This document shows positions 47,404 through 57,260 of a DNA stretch of 64,000 nt, piece by piece; within the stretch, counting starts at the first letter, position 1, and the number at the start of each line of letters is the position of its first letter. Made by a program: the position numbers and the translations under genes. The stretch spans positions 186,001 through 250,000 of the forward strand of contig NZ_JAUSXS010000001.1 of the NCBI RefSeq assembly GCF_030816195.1. The letters run 5' to 3'. The notes below the pieces were generated by a model, which did not search any database, was not told the origin of the DNA, and worked only from the letters and a program-made list of their open reading frames with translations. Source of the stretch: Pseudomonas sp. W4I3 (GTDB taxonomy: Bacteria; Pseudomonadota; Gammaproteobacteria; Pseudomonadales; Pseudomonadaceae).

Positions 47404-49455
47404 TCAGTCATCTGTCTGCTTGGCGGCTGGCAAGGTAAAACCCGACACCGACCTGCGCAACTGGCTCGCCATCTTCGCCAGGTTACCAATGCTCTCGGCG
47501 GTCGCCGTGGAACCGGACGAGGTCTGCGTAGTGATCTGCTGAATCACATTCATGGTCAGCGAAATCTGCCCCGCCGACGAGGTTTGCTGCTGCGCCGCGT
47601 TGGAGATGCTCTGGATCAACGCGGCGAGGGTTTTCGATACGCCTTCAATCTCTTCCAGCGCCACCCCGGCGTCCTGGGCCAGTCGCGCGCCGCGCACCAC
47701 TTCGGTGGTGGTCTGTTCCATGGAAATCACGGCTTCGTTGGTGTCGGCCTGGATTGCCCGCACCAGGGTTTCGATCTGCCGAGTGGCGGCCGACGAGCGT
47801 TCGGCCAGCCGTTGCACTTCATCGGCCACCACCGCGAACCCTCGCCCGGCATCCCCGGCCATGCTCGCCTGAATCGCGGCGTTCAGGGCGAGGATGTTGG
47901 TCTGGTCGGCGATATCGTCGATCAGGCTAACAATGTCGCCGATCTCCTGGGAGGACTCACCCAGGCGCTTGATGCGCTTGGCAGTGTCCTGTATCTGTTC
48001 GCGAATGTTGTCCATGCCATGGATGGTGTTGTGCACCACCTCGTTGCCCTTGTTAGCAATCTCCACCGAGCGTTCCGCCACCGCCGAGGACTCGGCGGCA
48101 TTGGCCGAGACCTGGTCGATGGACTGGGCCATCTGGTTGATTGCGGTGGAGGCTTCGGCGATCTGCTGGGCCTGATGCTCCGAGGCCTGGGCCAGGTGCA
48201 TGGCGGTGGCCTGGGTGTCCTGCACCGCGCCGGCGACTTGGCCGGCGGTGAGGTTGATGGTGGCCACCAGGTCGCGCAGTTGGTCCACCGAATAGTTGAT
48301 CGAATCGGCGATGGTGCCGGTGAAATCTTCGGTGACCGAGGCCGTGACGGTGAGGTCGCCGTCGGCCAAGTCTTCGATTTCGTCCAGCAGGCGCATGATC
48401 GCGTTCTGATTGCGCTCATTCTTTTCAGCGGTTTCGTGCAGTTGGCGGTTGGTCTCACGCACCATCACCAGGCCGATCAGGATGATCGAGGCCAGCGCCA
48501 GCAACCCCAGCACGTAGCCGCCGAGGGTATCCAGGCTGCGCCCGCCGGCCAGGTTCTCGAAACCGGTGGCCAGGTGCGAGGCTTCATCGAGCAGGGTTTG
48601 CGACAGGTTGAAAATACGGCTCGCCGAAGCGCGTACCTGGAACAACTGCGGCGAGGTTTCGAGAATTTCATCCACGGAACCCGAGACGAATTCGAACAGT
48701 TCGGCAATTTCGCCCAACCGCGCACGGGCGTCGGGGTCTTCAACCTGGGTGATGCGCAGGCCTGGGTTGCCATTGAGCATGCCATTGAGCACCACGCCAA
48801 AGCGATTGGCGTCGCGACCAAAGGCATCGGCGGCCTGCACGGCGGTTTCATCGCCGGCAAGCACGGTGTTGACCGCGCCGAGGATGCGCTCGGCCAGCAA
48901 TGACTGGCGCTGGGCCAGTGCCACCTGGCTCGCGGGGGCGCCGCGCTGGAGCAGAATGTCGACGACTTTTTCCGACTCTATCTGCAACTGCGGCACGGTT
49001 TCGGCCAGGGTGGCGGCCACTTGGTGCAACGACAGCACGGTCTGTTCGCTGGCCAGAATGGCGTCGGTGTTTTTCAGCAGGGCTTCCCAGTCGGTCTGCA
49101 CCGCACGCATCTCAGCGCGCACGGCAGTGGGCGCGGCAGGCAGGCCGGTTTGCGGGTCGCCTTTTTTCAGGTAGCCCCAACGCTGCGCAAAGTCATTGCG
49201 CGCCTCGCCCAACAGTTTGAACGCGGCGGCCTTGCCGGCGGCGGCTTCGGTGGCGTTCTTGGCGATGCGCTGGGACAGCACCCGCAGCTCGCCGGCGTGG
49301 CCGATGTACTGTTTGTCGTAGGTGGACTGGGTGTTGAGGTAGGCGAAGTTGGCGAACAGCAGCATGATGAACACGATCAGTGCAATAAACAGCACGATGA
49401 TCTGCGAACGGCTGCGCGAGGCGGCCTGGGGTTTGGGCGTGGTCACGGTGGTCAT
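47404..49455 (-). CDS. pilJ: Type IV pilus methyl-accepting chemotaxis protein PilJ
   Basis: The 683-residue inner-membrane receptor of the Pil-Chp system. It has an N-terminal membrane helix ([20 protein letters not shown]), a periplasmic region of about 280 residues, a second helix near 310-330, a HAMP-like linker ([18 protein letters not shown]) and a long signalling coiled coil. The hairpin tip is [20 protein letters not shown]. The start overlaps the pilI stop as ATGA; a longer frame inside pilI is rejected. Confidence 0.96.
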   Translation of the reverse strand: MTTVTTPKPQAASRSRSQIIVLFIALIVFIMLLFANFAYLNTQSTYDKQYIGHAGELRVLSQRIAKNATEAAAGKAAAFKLLGEARNDFAQRWGYLKKGDPQTGLPAAPTAVRAEMRAVQTDWEALLKNTDAILASEQTVLSLHQVAATLAETVPQLQIESEKVVDILLQRGAPASQVALAQRQSLLAERILGAVNTVLAGDETAVQAADAFGRDANRFGVVLNGMLNGNPGLRITQVEDPDARARLGEIAELFEFVSGSVDEILETSPQLFQVRASASRIFNLSQTLLDEASHLATGFENLAGGRSLDTLGGYVLGLLALASIILIGLVMVRETNRQLHETAEKNERNQNAIMRLLDEIEDLADGDLTVTASVTEDFTGTIADSINYSVDQLRDLVATINLTAGQVAGAVQDTQATAMHLAQASEHQAQQIAEASTAINQMAQSIDQVSANAAESSAVAERSVEIANKGNEVVHNTIHGMDNIREQIQDTAKRIKRLGESSQEIGDIVSLIDDIADQTNILALNAAIQASMAGDAGRGFAVVADEVQRLAERSSAATRQIETLVRAIQADTNEAVISMEQTTTEVVRGARLAQDAGVALEEIEGVSKTLAALIQSISNAAQQQTSSAGQISLTMNVIQQITTQTSSGSTATAESIGNLAKMASQLRRSVSGFTLPAAKQTDD

Positions 49456-49976
49456 GCGGCGACATCCATGAAGCCTGGGGCCTGGGCCAGGGCGAAGGGG
49501 CTGAAGACCTGCCATTGCGGGTCGCCATCGAACTGGCCTTGGATAAACGGCGCGCCGCTGGTGGCACTCGCCACCCACGCGTCCAGTGCAAAATGTTGCA
49601 TGCCCACCACCTCGTCCACCAGCAACCCGACAAACAGGTCGTTGAATTCCACCACCAGCACTCGCCGTTGCTTGCGCGCCTTGGACAATTGCTGACCAAG
49701 AAACCCGCCCAGGTCCAACACCGGCAGCAAGCGCCCGCGCAGGTTGGCCACGCCTTTGACCCAGGGTTTGACTCCAGGCATCAGGGTGCAGCGCGGCTCA
49801 TGCAACACCTCGGCGACTTCGCCCATGGGCGCCACATACCAGTGCTGCCCCAGGCGAAAGCCAATCCCGCTCCAGCGTTGCAGGCGGGTTTCCTGGGACG
49901 GCAGGTCGGCGGCCAGCAGGCGGCAGCGGCGATCGATGTCCAGCAGCAGCTCAAAGGCGGTTTGCGACTCGGTCAT
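49452..49976 (-). CDS. pilI: CheW-like adaptor PilI
   Basis: The 174-residue product has the CheW fold: [40 protein letters not shown] and [20 protein letters not shown]. It couples PilJ to ChpA. It lies 12 bp after pilH and overlaps pilJ. Confidence 0.95.
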   Translation of the reverse strand: MTESQTAFELLLDIDRRCRLLAADLPSQETRLQRWSGIGFRLGQHWYVAPMGEVAEVLHEPRCTLMPGVKPWVKGVANLRGRLLPVLDLGGFLGQQLSKARKQRRVLVVEFNDLFVGLLVDEVVGMQHFALDAWVASATSGAPFIQGQFDGDPQWQVFSPFALAQAPGFMDVAA

Positions 49977-49988
49977 GATGGCGTGCCG

Positions 49989-50354
49989 TCAGCCGGCCAG
50001 CACCTTGTTCAGCGTGGCGATCAGGGTTTCTTCATCGACCGGCTTGGTCAGGTAGTCCTTGGCACCCTGGCGTGCGCCCCAGATCTTGTCGGTCTCCTGA
50101 TCCTTGGTGGTGATGATGATGATCGGGATGCCGTTGGTTTCCGGCTCCTTGGACAACTGGCGCGTGGCCTGAAAGCCGTTGAGGCCCGGCATCACGATGT
50201 CCATCAGTACGGCGTCGGGTTTTTCCTGGCGGGCCAGGGCCACGCCGTCCGCGCCATTTTCGGCTTTCAACACCTGGTGACCGTGCTTTTCCAGCATGCC
50301 GGTCAGTTTGTACATTTCGGTCGGCGAATCGTCGACGATCAGAACACGTGCCAT
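49989..50354 (-). CDS. pilH: Twitching motility response regulator PilH
   Basis: The 121-residue single receiver domain starts MARVLIVDDSPTEMYKLTGM, with phospho-acceptor Asp52 in LMDIVMPGLNG, a switch threonine/serine in IIITTKDQ, and the conserved lysine in DYLTKPVDEE. It is linked to pilus retraction control. It follows pilG by 45 bp. Confidence 0.96.
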   Translation of the reverse strand: MARVLIVDDSPTEMYKLTGMLEKHGHQVLKAENGADGVALARQEKPDAVLMDIVMPGLNGFQATRQLSKEPETNGIPIIIITTKDQETDKIWGARQGAKDYLTKPVDEETLIATLNKVLAG

Positions 50355-50399
50355 GGTTTTCCCCGCTACATTGGTCGGCGCCGGCCCTCGGGGGCGGCG

Positions 50400-50807
50400 T
50401 CAGTGTGCTTGTTCTACTGCGGCGAAGGCAGGCACATAGGCCTTGATCGCACTCAGCAGTTCTTCCTTGCTGAAAGGCTTGGTCAAAAACTGATCGACAC
50501 CCACGATACGCCCCTTGGCCTTGTCGAACAGGCCGTCCTTGGAAGACAGCATGATCACCGGGATCGACTTGAACGCCGGGTTGTTCTTCACCAGGGCGCA
50601 GGTCTGGTAGCCATCCAGGCGCGGCATCATGATGTCGACAAAGATAATGTGCGGGTGATGGTCCACGATTCGGGCCAGGGCATCGAAACCGTCGATGGCC
50701 GTGATGACCTCGCACCCCATGTTCTTCAACAGCGTCTCGGCGGTGCGGCGGATCGTTTTCGAGTCGTCGATCACCATCACTCTCAAGGCGTTGGAATGCT
50801 GTTCCAT
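50400..50807 (-). CDS. pilG: Twitching motility response regulator PilG
   Basis: The 135-residue single receiver domain has VMVIDDSKTIRRTAETLL, phospho-acceptor Asp58 in FVDIMMPRLDG, and QFLTKPFSKEELL. It is the first gene of the pilGHIJ-chpA-chpC group and is linked to pilus extension. The start at MEQHSNALRV matches the family; 25 upstream codons are rejected. It is divergent from gshB across 239 bp. Confidence 0.96.
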   Translation of the reverse strand: MEQHSNALRVMVIDDSKTIRRTAETLLKNMGCEVITAIDGFDALARIVDHHPHIIFVDIMMPRLDGYQTCALVKNNPAFKSIPVIMLSSKDGLFDKAKGRIVGVDQFLTKPFSKEELLSAIKAYVPAFAAVEQAH

Positions 50808-51046
50808 AGTTGCTCTACCATCGCCACAGCGAATCGGTTTTCGGTGTGTACTGCCTGATGTCTCACAGGATGAGCGCTGCAAGCCTTGGAATTCAAGGGC
50901 TGCTGCGCCGTGGCAGTCTTTTTAGCACAGTCTCCGGGCGCAATCTATCGAGGCGCCCGCCTGGTGGTTTTTCCTTGACCCACAACAGCCGCAGCGCCAC
51001 TCTGACGCCACTTTTATGCGTCCTAATTTGCTAGAGGAAATCCCCC

Positions 51047-52018
51047 ATGAGCGTTCGCGTCGGCATTGTCATGGACCCTATCGCCAGCATTTCCTATAAA
51101 AAGGACAGCTCGCTGGCCATGCTCCTGGCCGCTCAGGCCCGCGGTTGGACCCTGTTCTACATGGAGCAGCGCGACCTTTACCAGGGCGACGGCGAGGCCC
51201 GTGCGCGGATGCGCCCGCTGCAGGTATTCGCCAACCCTGAAAAGTGGTTCGAACTGCAGGATGAAATCGACAGCCCCCTGAGCGATCTGGACGTGATCCT
51301 GATGCGCAAGGACCCGCCGTTCGACATGGAATTCGTGTATTCCACCTACCTGCTGGAGCAGGCCGAACGCGCCGGCGTGTTGATCGTCAACAAGCCGCAA
51401 AGCCTGCGCGACTGCAACGAAAAGCTGTTCGCCACGCTGTTCCCGCAGTGCACGCCGCCGACCGTGGTCAGCCGCCGTGCCGACGTGCTGCGTGAATTCG
51501 CCGCCAAACACGGTGATGTGATCCTCAAGCCGCTGGACGGCATGGGCGGCACCTCGATCTTCCGTCATCGCGCCGGTGACCCCAACCTGTCGGTGATCCT
51601 GGAAACCCTGACTGCCCTGGGCACCCAGCAGATCATGGGCCAGGCCTACCTGCCGGCAATCAAGGACGGCGACAAACGCATCCTGATGATCGACGGCGAG
51701 CCGGTGGATTATTGCCTGGCGCGTATTCCGGCGGCCGGCGAGACCCGTGGCAACCTGGCGGCCGGTGGTCGTGGCGAGGCGCGGCCGCTGTCGGACAAGG
51801 ACCGCTGGATCGCTGCTCAAGTCGGCCCGACCCTTCGCGAAAAAGGCCTGCTGTTCGTAGGACTTGACGTAATTGGCGAGAACCTCACCGAAATCAACGT
51901 CACCAGCCCGACCTGTATTCGCGAAATTGATAATGCTTTCGGCACCAATATCGGGGAAATGTTGATGGCTGTGATTGCCGAAAAGCTGCAAGTGGCAAGC
52001 TACAAGCCGCAAGCTTAA
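51047..52018 (+). CDS. gshB: Glutathione synthetase
   Basis: ATP-grasp ligase adding glycine to gamma-glutamylcysteine. The 323-residue product has VGIVMDPIASISYKKDSSLA, DVILMRKDPPFDMEFVYST, GDVILKPLDGMGG and FVGLDVIGENLTEINVTSPT, all GshB signatures. It has a good AGGAAA ribosome-binding site. The last seven codons (encoding SYKPQA and neighbours) fall in the left arm of an inverted repeat that extends downstream, so the C-terminus has been shaped by the repeat. It sits between pilG and tonB3 as in P. aeruginosa. Confidence 0.97.
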   Translation: MSVRVGIVMDPIASISYKKDSSLAMLLAAQARGWTLFYMEQRDLYQGDGEARARMRPLQVFANPEKWFELQDEIDSPLSDLDVILMRKDPPFDMEFVYSTYLLEQAERAGVLIVNKPQSLRDCNEKLFATLFPQCTPPTVVSRRADVLREFAAKHGDVILKPLDGMGGTSIFRHRAGDPNLSVILETLTALGTQQIMGQAYLPAIKDGDKRILMIDGEPVDYCLARIPAAGETRGNLAAGGRGEARPLSDKDRWIAAQVGPTLREKGLLFVGLDVIGENLTEINVTSPTCIREIDNAFGTNIGEMLMAVIAEKLQVASYKPQA

Positions 52019-52067
52019 GGCAAACCGCGTTTAAGCCTGCAGCTTGCAGCTTGTAACTTGTAGCTTG
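51996..52067. repeat. Inverted repeat built of AGCTTGCAGCTTGTA-type units
   Basis: CAAGCTACAAG on the left is perfectly complementary to CTTGTAGCTTG on the right. GCAAGCTTAA and TTAAGC..AGCTTGC extend the dyad. The left arm includes the end and stop of gshB. The element can form a strong hairpin and may terminate transcription before tonB3. The repeat family differs from the REP doublets. Confidence 0.75.
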
Positions 52068-52127
52068 AAGCTAAAAACCAACATTGCGCTATCATGCCGA
52101 ACCCCGATACACGTGATGTTGGTTTTT

Positions 52128-53033
52128 ATGCCTCTGCCGTCCGAACTGCCCCCCGAACTCTCCCATAGCGGCGTGCGCCCGGCTGATCGGCTCGGATTTA
52201 CCCTGTTTCTGGCGGCACTGATTCACCTGGCACTGATCCTCGGCCTGGGCTTTACCATGGTCGAACCCAAGCAAATCACCAAAACCCTGGAAATCACGCT
52301 GGCCACCTTCAAGAGCGATAAAAAGCCCGAGAAGGCCGACTTTCTTGCCCAGGAAAACCAGCAAGGCAGCGGCACCCTCGACAAGAAGGCCGTGCCCAAG
52401 ACCACCGAAGTGGCGCCGTTCCAGGACAACAAGGTCAACAAAGTCACCCCGCCGCCGGCACCCAAGCCGCAAGTCAAACAGGCCACGCCCAAGGCTGCCG
52501 TGACCACGGTTGCGCCCAAACCGCAAAAAGCCCCGACCCAGCGCGAAAAGACCAAGACCGAACCCACACCCGAGCCCGTCAAACCGGCGCCAACGTTCGA
52601 CAGCTCGACGCTCTCCGACGAAATTTCCAGCCTGGAAGCCGAACTGGCCCACGAGCAACAGCTCTACGCCAAACGGCCGCGCATCTACCGCTTGAACGCC
52701 GCCTCCACCATGCGCGACAAAGGCGCTTGGTATAAGGATGAGTGGCGCAAGAAAGTCGAGCGCATCGGCAACCTCAACTATCCGGAGGAGGCACGTCGCC
52801 AGCAGATCTACGGCAATTTGCGCTTGCTGGTGTCGATCAACCGCGACGGTTCGCTCTATGAAGTGCAGGTATTGGAGTCGTCCGGCCAGCCATTGCTGGA
52901 CCAGGCCGCGCAGCGCATCGTGCGCCTGGCCGCGCCCTTTGCGCCGTTTACCGGCGATTTGAACGACGTGGACCGCCTGGAAATCATCCGCACCTGGAAA
53001 TTTGCCAGGGGTGATCGGCTTTCCAGTAACTGA
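52128..53033 (+). CDS. tonB3: TonB-type energy transducer (TonB3-like)
   Basis: The 301-residue product has a short cytoplasmic start, one membrane helix (LGFTLFLAALIHLALILGLG), a Pro/Lys/Gln-rich periplasmic spacer (about 75-180) and a C-terminal TonB domain (NLNYPEEARRQQIYGNLRLL). It is the syntenic counterpart of P. aeruginosa tonB3, which is needed for twitching motility; role here inferred from context. A start four codons upstream is possible, but conservation as remembered begins at MPLPSELPP. Confidence 0.9.
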   Translation: MPLPSELPPELSHSGVRPADRLGFTLFLAALIHLALILGLGFTMVEPKQITKTLEITLATFKSDKKPEKADFLAQENQQGSGTLDKKAVPKTTEVAPFQDNKVNKVTPPPAPKPQVKQATPKAAVTTVAPKPQKAPTQREKTKTEPTPEPVKPAPTFDSSTLSDEISSLEAELAHEQQLYAKRPRIYRLNAASTMRDKGAWYKDEWRKKVERIGNLNYPEEARRQQIYGNLRLLVSINRDGSLYEVQVLESSGQPLLDQAAQRIVRLAAPFAPFTGDLNDVDRLEIIRTWKFARGDRLSSN

Positions 53034-53047
53034 ATCGCCTCGCCTCC

Positions 53048-53147
53048 TGTAGGAGCGAGCTTGCCCGCGAAAAATTCAAGACCAACGCGTCCATTCAGAA
53101 CGAGCGCATAATCGTTGACGATCTTCGCGAGCAAGCTCGCTCCTACA
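53048..53147. repeat. REP doublet, TGTAGGAGCGAGC family
   Basis: TGTAGGAGCGAGCTTGCCCG on the left pairs imperfectly with CGCGAGCAAGCTCGCTCCTA on the right; between tonB3 and algH. Confidence 0.85.
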
Positions 53148-53184
53148 CTTGTCAGTTCGCCCCTCCAACGCCACACTAGTGGGC

Positions 53185-53754
53185 ATGAAAAATGTCAGCC
53201 CGACCTACCTCAAGCACCACTTCCTGATCGCCATGCCCCATATGGCCGACCCGAACTTTGCGCAGACCTTGACCTATATCGTCGAGCACACAGCCAATGG
53301 TGCCATGGGGCTGGTGGTGAACCGCCCGCAGGAGCTGAGCCTGGCCGATATCCTTGAGCAACTGCGCCCGGAAATCGATCCTCCCGCCAGCTGCCAGGGC
53401 GTACCGATCTACATCGGCGGGCCGGTGCAGACCGAGCGCGGTTTCGTGTTGCACCCCAGCGGGCCGAAATTCCAGGCCACGGTCGACCTTGAAGGTGTCT
53501 CACTGTCCACGTCCCAGGACGTGTTGTTCGCGATTGCCGACGGCGTCGGCCCCGAGCAAAGTGTGATCACCCTGGGCTATGCCGGTTGGGAAGCCGGGCA
53601 ACTGGAGGCCGAACTGGCCAGCAATGCCTGGCTGACATGCCCGTTCGACGCCGACATCCTGTTCAACACCGCCAGTGAACTGCGCCTGGAGGCCGCCGCC
53701 GCCAAGCTGCGGGTCAACCTCAGCCTGTTGACCAGCCAGGCGGGGCACGCCTGA
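53185..53754 (+). CDS. algH: YqgE/AlgH family protein
   Basis: The 189-residue product begins MKNVSPTYLKHHFLIAMPHM and has MADPNFAQTLTYIVEH, GLVVNRPQELSLADIL and GGPVQTERGFVLH, the AlgH/YqgE signatures. AlgH was linked to alginate regulation in P. aeruginosa, but its molecular role is not settled. The stop and the ruvX start share bases (TGATGG). Confidence 0.95.
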   Translation: MKNVSPTYLKHHFLIAMPHMADPNFAQTLTYIVEHTANGAMGLVVNRPQELSLADILEQLRPEIDPPASCQGVPIYIGGPVQTERGFVLHPSGPKFQATVDLEGVSLSTSQDVLFAIADGVGPEQSVITLGYAGWEAGQLEAELASNAWLTCPFDADILFNTASELRLEAAAAKLRVNLSLLTSQAGHA

Positions 53755-54191
53755 TGGCCTTGCGTCTGATCCTGGGGTTTGACTACGGCACCAAGCAGAT
53801 CGGCGTGGCGGTAGGCCAGGTGATTACCGGCCAGGCCCGCGAGCTGTGCACACTGAAGGCCCAGAACGGCGTGCCAGACTGGAATCAGGTAGAAGCGCTG
53901 ATCAAGGAGTGGAAGCCCGATGCAGTCGTGGTCGGCCTGCCCCTGAACATGGACGGCACACCCAGCGAGATGTGCCTGCGCGCGGAAAAGTTCGCGCGCC
54001 GCCTCAATGGCCGCTACAACCTGCCCTTCTATACCCACGATGAGCGCCTGACCACCTTTGAAGCCAAGGGTGAGCGCCGTGACCGTGGCGGCCAGAAAGG
54101 CAGCTACCGCGACAACCCCGTGGACGCCATCGCCGCCGCCCTGTTGTTACAGGGCTGGCTGGATGAAAACACCGCTTTATTTGAATCCTGA
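53754..54191 (+). CDS. ruvX: Putative pre-16S rRNA nuclease / Holliday junction resolvase RuvX (YqgF)
   Basis: The 145-residue RNase H-fold protein has GFDYGTKQIGVAVGQ with the catalytic Asp, VVVGLPLNMDGT, DERLTTFEA and DNPVDAIAAALLLQ, each with an acidic active-site residue. It matures the 16S rRNA 5' end in the family model. It is translationally coupled to algH by a one-base overlap. Confidence 0.95.
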   Translation: MALRLILGFDYGTKQIGVAVGQVITGQARELCTLKAQNGVPDWNQVEALIKEWKPDAVVVGLPLNMDGTPSEMCLRAEKFARRLNGRYNLPFYTHDERLTTFEAKGERRDRGGQKGSYRDNPVDAIAAALLLQGWLDENTALFES

Positions 54192-54204
54192 CCCGCCGCG
54201 ATCC

Positions 54205-54304
54205 TGTGGGAGCGGGCTTGCCCGCGAAGAACGTTAACGATACCGCGTGAAGGCTGGATGAACGCGGTGCCCATGAGTTTTTCGCGAGCAAGCTCGCTCC
54301 TACA
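54205..54304. repeat. Hybrid REP doublet
   Basis: The left half is TGTGGGAGCGGGCTTGCCCG and the right half is CGCGAGCAAGCTCGCTCCTA. The two halves therefore belong to different sequence variants while still forming a long hairpin. It lies between ruvX and pyrR. Confidence 0.8.
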
Positions 54305-54323
54305 CACTTAATAAGGAGCCACC

Positions 54324-54830
54324 ATGAGCTTGCCCAATCCCGCCGAACTGATCAGCCAGATGGCGACCCGCCTCAAGGCGCACCTGGAACACCGTGGCAT
54401 CCGCGAACCGCGCTTTATCGGCATCCGCACCGGCGGTGTGTGGGTCGCCCAGGCACTGCTGCAAGAGCTGGGCAGCGATACGCTCCTGGGCACGCTGGAT
54501 GTGTCCTTCTACCGTGACGATTTCAGCCAGAACGGCCTGCATCCGCAAGTGCGTCCCTCGGAGCTGCCGTTCGAGATCGAAGGCCAGCACCTGGTGCTGA
54601 TCGACGACGTACTGATGAGCGGGCGCACCATCCGCGCGGCCATGAATGAGCTGTTCGACTACGGCCGCCCGGCCAGTATTACCCTGGTGTGCCTGCTCGA
54701 CCTGGATGCTGGCGAATTGCCGATCAGCCCGGATGTCGTCGGTGCAACACTGTCTTTGCAAGCCCACCAGCGGGTAAAATTGTCCGGTCCCACGCCGCTC
54801 GAACTCGAACTGCAAGACCTTGCCCTTTAA
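54324..54830 (+). CDS. pyrR: PyrR bifunctional pyrimidine regulator / uracil phosphoribosyltransferase
   Basis: The 168-residue type I phosphoribosyltransferase has [13 protein letters not shown] and the PRPP-binding [20 protein letters not shown]. In Pseudomonas, PyrR regulates the pyrBC' genes that follow. It lies 24 bp upstream of pyrB. Confidence 0.95.
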   Translation: MSLPNPAELISQMATRLKAHLEHRGIREPRFIGIRTGGVWVAQALLQELGSDTLLGTLDVSFYRDDFSQNGLHPQVRPSELPFEIEGQHLVLIDDVLMSGRTIRAAMNELFDYGRPASITLVCLLDLDAGELPISPDVVGATLSLQAHQRVKLSGPTPLELELQDLAL

Positions 54831-54854
54831 ACCGCCTTGTAAAGAGTCCCCGCG

Positions 54855-55859
54855 ATGACGCCTCTAGATGCCAAGCGCCCGCTGCAGCTCAATGCTCAGG
54901 GCCAGTTGCAACACTTTCTGTCCCTCGATGGTTTGCCCCGCGAACTGCTCACCGAAATTCTCGACACCGCCGACTCGTTCCTCGAAGTCGGCGGCCGGGC
55001 AGTGAAGAAAGTCCCGCTGCTGCGCGGCAAGACCATCTGCAACGTGTTCTTCGAGAACTCCACGCGCACCCGCACCACCTTTGAACTGGCGGCTCAGCGA
55101 CTGTCCGCCGACGTGATCACGCTGAACGTGTCCACCTCGTCGGCCAGCAAAGGCGAGACCCTGCTCGACACCCTGCGCAACCTGGAGGCCATGGCCGCCG
55201 ACATGTTCGTGGTACGCCACGGCGACTCCGGTGCCGCGCACTTCATCGCCGAACACGTTTGCCCGAATGTGGCGATCATCAACGGCGGCGATGGCCGCCA
55301 CGCCCACCCGACCCAGGGCATGCTCGACATGCTCACCATCCGTCGGCACAAGGGCAGCTTTGAAAACCTCTCGGTGGCCATCGTTGGCGACATCCTGCAC
55401 TCGCGGGTCGCGCGCTCGAACATGCTGGCCCTCAAGACCCTCGGCTGCCCGGACATTCGCGTGATCGCACCGAAAACCCTGCTGCCCATCGGTATCGAGC
55501 AGTACGGGGTGAAGGTCTACACCGACATGGCCGAAGGCCTCAAGGGTGTCGACGTGGTGATCATGCTGCGCCTGCAACGCGAGCGCATGGCCGGTGGCCT
55601 GCTGCCGAGCGAGGGCGAGTTCTACCGCCTGTTCGGCCTGACCACTGCACGCCTGGCCGGTGCCAAGCCGGATGCCATCGTGATGCACCCCGGCCCGATC
55701 AACCGCGGGGTGGAAATCGAGTCGGCGGTGGCCGACGGTCCGCAGTCGGTGATTCTCAACCAGGTGACCTACGGCATCGCCATCCGCATGGCCGTGCTGT
55801 CCATGGCCATGAGCGGGCAAACCGCCCAACGTCAATTCGAGCAGGAGAACGCCCAGTGA
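54855..55859 (+). CDS. pyrB: Aspartate carbamoyltransferase catalytic subunit
   Basis: Condenses carbamoyl phosphate and aspartate in pyrimidine synthesis. The 334-residue product has the carbamoyl-phosphate motif [31 protein letters not shown], and [12 protein letters not shown]. The N-terminal extension ([20 protein letters not shown]) is typical of Pseudomonas enzymes, where it has a regulatory role. The stop overlaps the start of pyrC' (ATGA). Confidence 0.97.
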   Translation: MTPLDAKRPLQLNAQGQLQHFLSLDGLPRELLTEILDTADSFLEVGGRAVKKVPLLRGKTICNVFFENSTRTRTTFELAAQRLSADVITLNVSTSSASKGETLLDTLRNLEAMAADMFVVRHGDSGAAHFIAEHVCPNVAIINGGDGRHAHPTQGMLDMLTIRRHKGSFENLSVAIVGDILHSRVARSNMLALKTLGCPDIRVIAPKTLLPIGIEQYGVKVYTDMAEGLKGVDVVIMLRLQRERMAGGLLPSEGEFYRLFGLTTARLAGAKPDAIVMHPGPINRGVEIESAVADGPQSVILNQVTYGIAIRMAVLSMAMSGQTAQRQFEQENAQ

Positions 55860-57127
55860 AGCTCAGCATTCTCGGCGCCCGAGTCATCGATCCGGCCAGC
55901 GGCCTGGATCACGTTACCGACCTTCACCTGGACGCCGGCAAGATCATCGCCATTGGCGCCGCGCCCGCAGGCTTCAGCGCCGTTGAGAGTATCGACGCCA
56001 AAGGCCTGATCGCCGCGCCTGGGCTGGTGGACCTCAACGTCGCCCTGCGCGAGCCGGGCTACAGCCGCAAGGGCAACATCACCAGCGAAACCCGCGCCGC
56101 CGCCGCCGGCGGCGTGACCAGCCTGTGCTGCCCGCCGAACACCAAGCCGATCCTGGACACCTCGGCGGTCACCGAGTTGATCCTCGACCGCGCCCGTGAA
56201 GCGGGTAACTGCAAGGTGTTCCCGGTCGGCGCGCTGAGCAAAGGCCTGGACGGCGAGCAACTGGCTGAACTGATCGCCTTGCGCGATGCCGGTTGCGTAG
56301 CGTTCAGTAACGGCCTGGAAAGCTTTCGCAGCACCCGTACCTTGTGCCGCGCCCTGGAATACGCGGCCACCTTCGACCTGACGGTGATCTTTCATTCCCA
56401 GGACCGCGACCTGGCTGAAGGTGGCCTGGCCCATGAAGGCGCAGTGGCCAGCTTCCTCGGCTTGCCGGGCATCCCGGAAACCGCGGAAACCGTGGCCCTG
56501 GCCCGTGACCTGTTGCTGGTGGAGCAAAGCGGCGTACGCGCGCATTTCAGCCAGCTGACCAGCGCCCGCGGCGTCGCCCTGATCGCTCAGGCCCAGGCCC
56601 GCGGTTTGCCGGTGACGGCGGACGTGGCGCTGTATCAGTTGATCCTGACCGATGAGGCGCTGATCGACTTCTCCAGCCTGTACCACGTGCAGCCACCACT
56701 GCGCACCCTGGCCGATCGCGAAGGTTTACGTGCAGCGGTGAAGTCGGGCGTGGTCTCGGCGATTTCCAGCCACCACCAGCCCCACGAGCGCGATGCCAAG
56801 CTGGCGCCGTTCGGTGCCACCGAGCCAGGCATCAGCAGCGTCGAACTGCTGCTGCCGCTGGCGATGACATTGGTGGAAGATGGCTTGCTGGACCTGCCGA
56901 CGCTGTTGGCACGCCTGAGCACCGGCCCAGCCGAGGCACTGCGCCTGCCGGCGGGTAAGTTGGCGGTAGGTTCGGCGGCGGACCTGGTGCTGTTTGACCC
57001 GGCCAGTTCAACGGTGGCCGGGGAGCATTGGCTGTCCAAGGGCGAGAACTGCCCGTTCATCGGCCACAGCCTGCCGGCCACGGTGCGCTACACGCTGATG
57101 GATGGGCGGATCAGCTACCAGGCTTGA
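55856..57127 (+). CDS. pyrC': Inactive dihydroorotase-like subunit PyrC' (PyrX)
   Basis: The 423-residue product has the overall type I dihydroorotase fold, with [20 protein letters not shown] at the metal site. The canonical D-x-H-x-H-x-R motif reads Asp59-Leu-Asn61-Val-Ala63-Leu-Arg65, so both metal-binding histidines are replaced and catalysis is not expected. This is the known structural partner that holds the PyrB dodecamer together in Pseudomonas; the active dihydroorotase is encoded elsewhere. Coupled to pyrB by a four-base overlap. Confidence 0.94.
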   Translation: MKLSILGARVIDPASGLDHVTDLHLDAGKIIAIGAAPAGFSAVESIDAKGLIAAPGLVDLNVALREPGYSRKGNITSETRAAAAGGVTSLCCPPNTKPILDTSAVTELILDRAREAGNCKVFPVGALSKGLDGEQLAELIALRDAGCVAFSNGLESFRSTRTLCRALEYAATFDLTVIFHSQDRDLAEGGLAHEGAVASFLGLPGIPETAETVALARDLLLVEQSGVRAHFSQLTSARGVALIAQAQARGLPVTADVALYQLILTDEALIDFSSLYHVQPPLRTLADREGLRAAVKSGVVSAISSHHQPHERDAKLAPFGATEPGISSVELLLPLAMTLVEDGLLDLPTLLARLSTGPAEALRLPAGKLAVGSAADLVLFDPASSTVAGEHWLSKGENCPFIGHSLPATVRYTLMDGRISYQA

Positions 57128-57146
57128 AGCGCGCACGGTGAAAAAA

Positions 57147-57235
57147 TGTGGGAGGGGGCTTGCTCCCGATTGCGGTGGGTCAGCTACAGATAAACTGACT
57201 GATCCATCGCTATCGGGAGAAAGCCCCCTGCCACA
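57147..57235. repeat. REP doublet, GTGGGAGGGGGC family, slightly degenerate
   Basis: TGTGGGAGGGGGCTTGCTCC on the left; the right half carries two substitutions (GGGAGAAAGCCCCCTGCCAC). It lies between pyrC' and the convergent TM2 gene. Confidence 0.8.
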
Positions 57236-57260
57236 TTTTGGTCTTCAGCAGACTTAAAGA

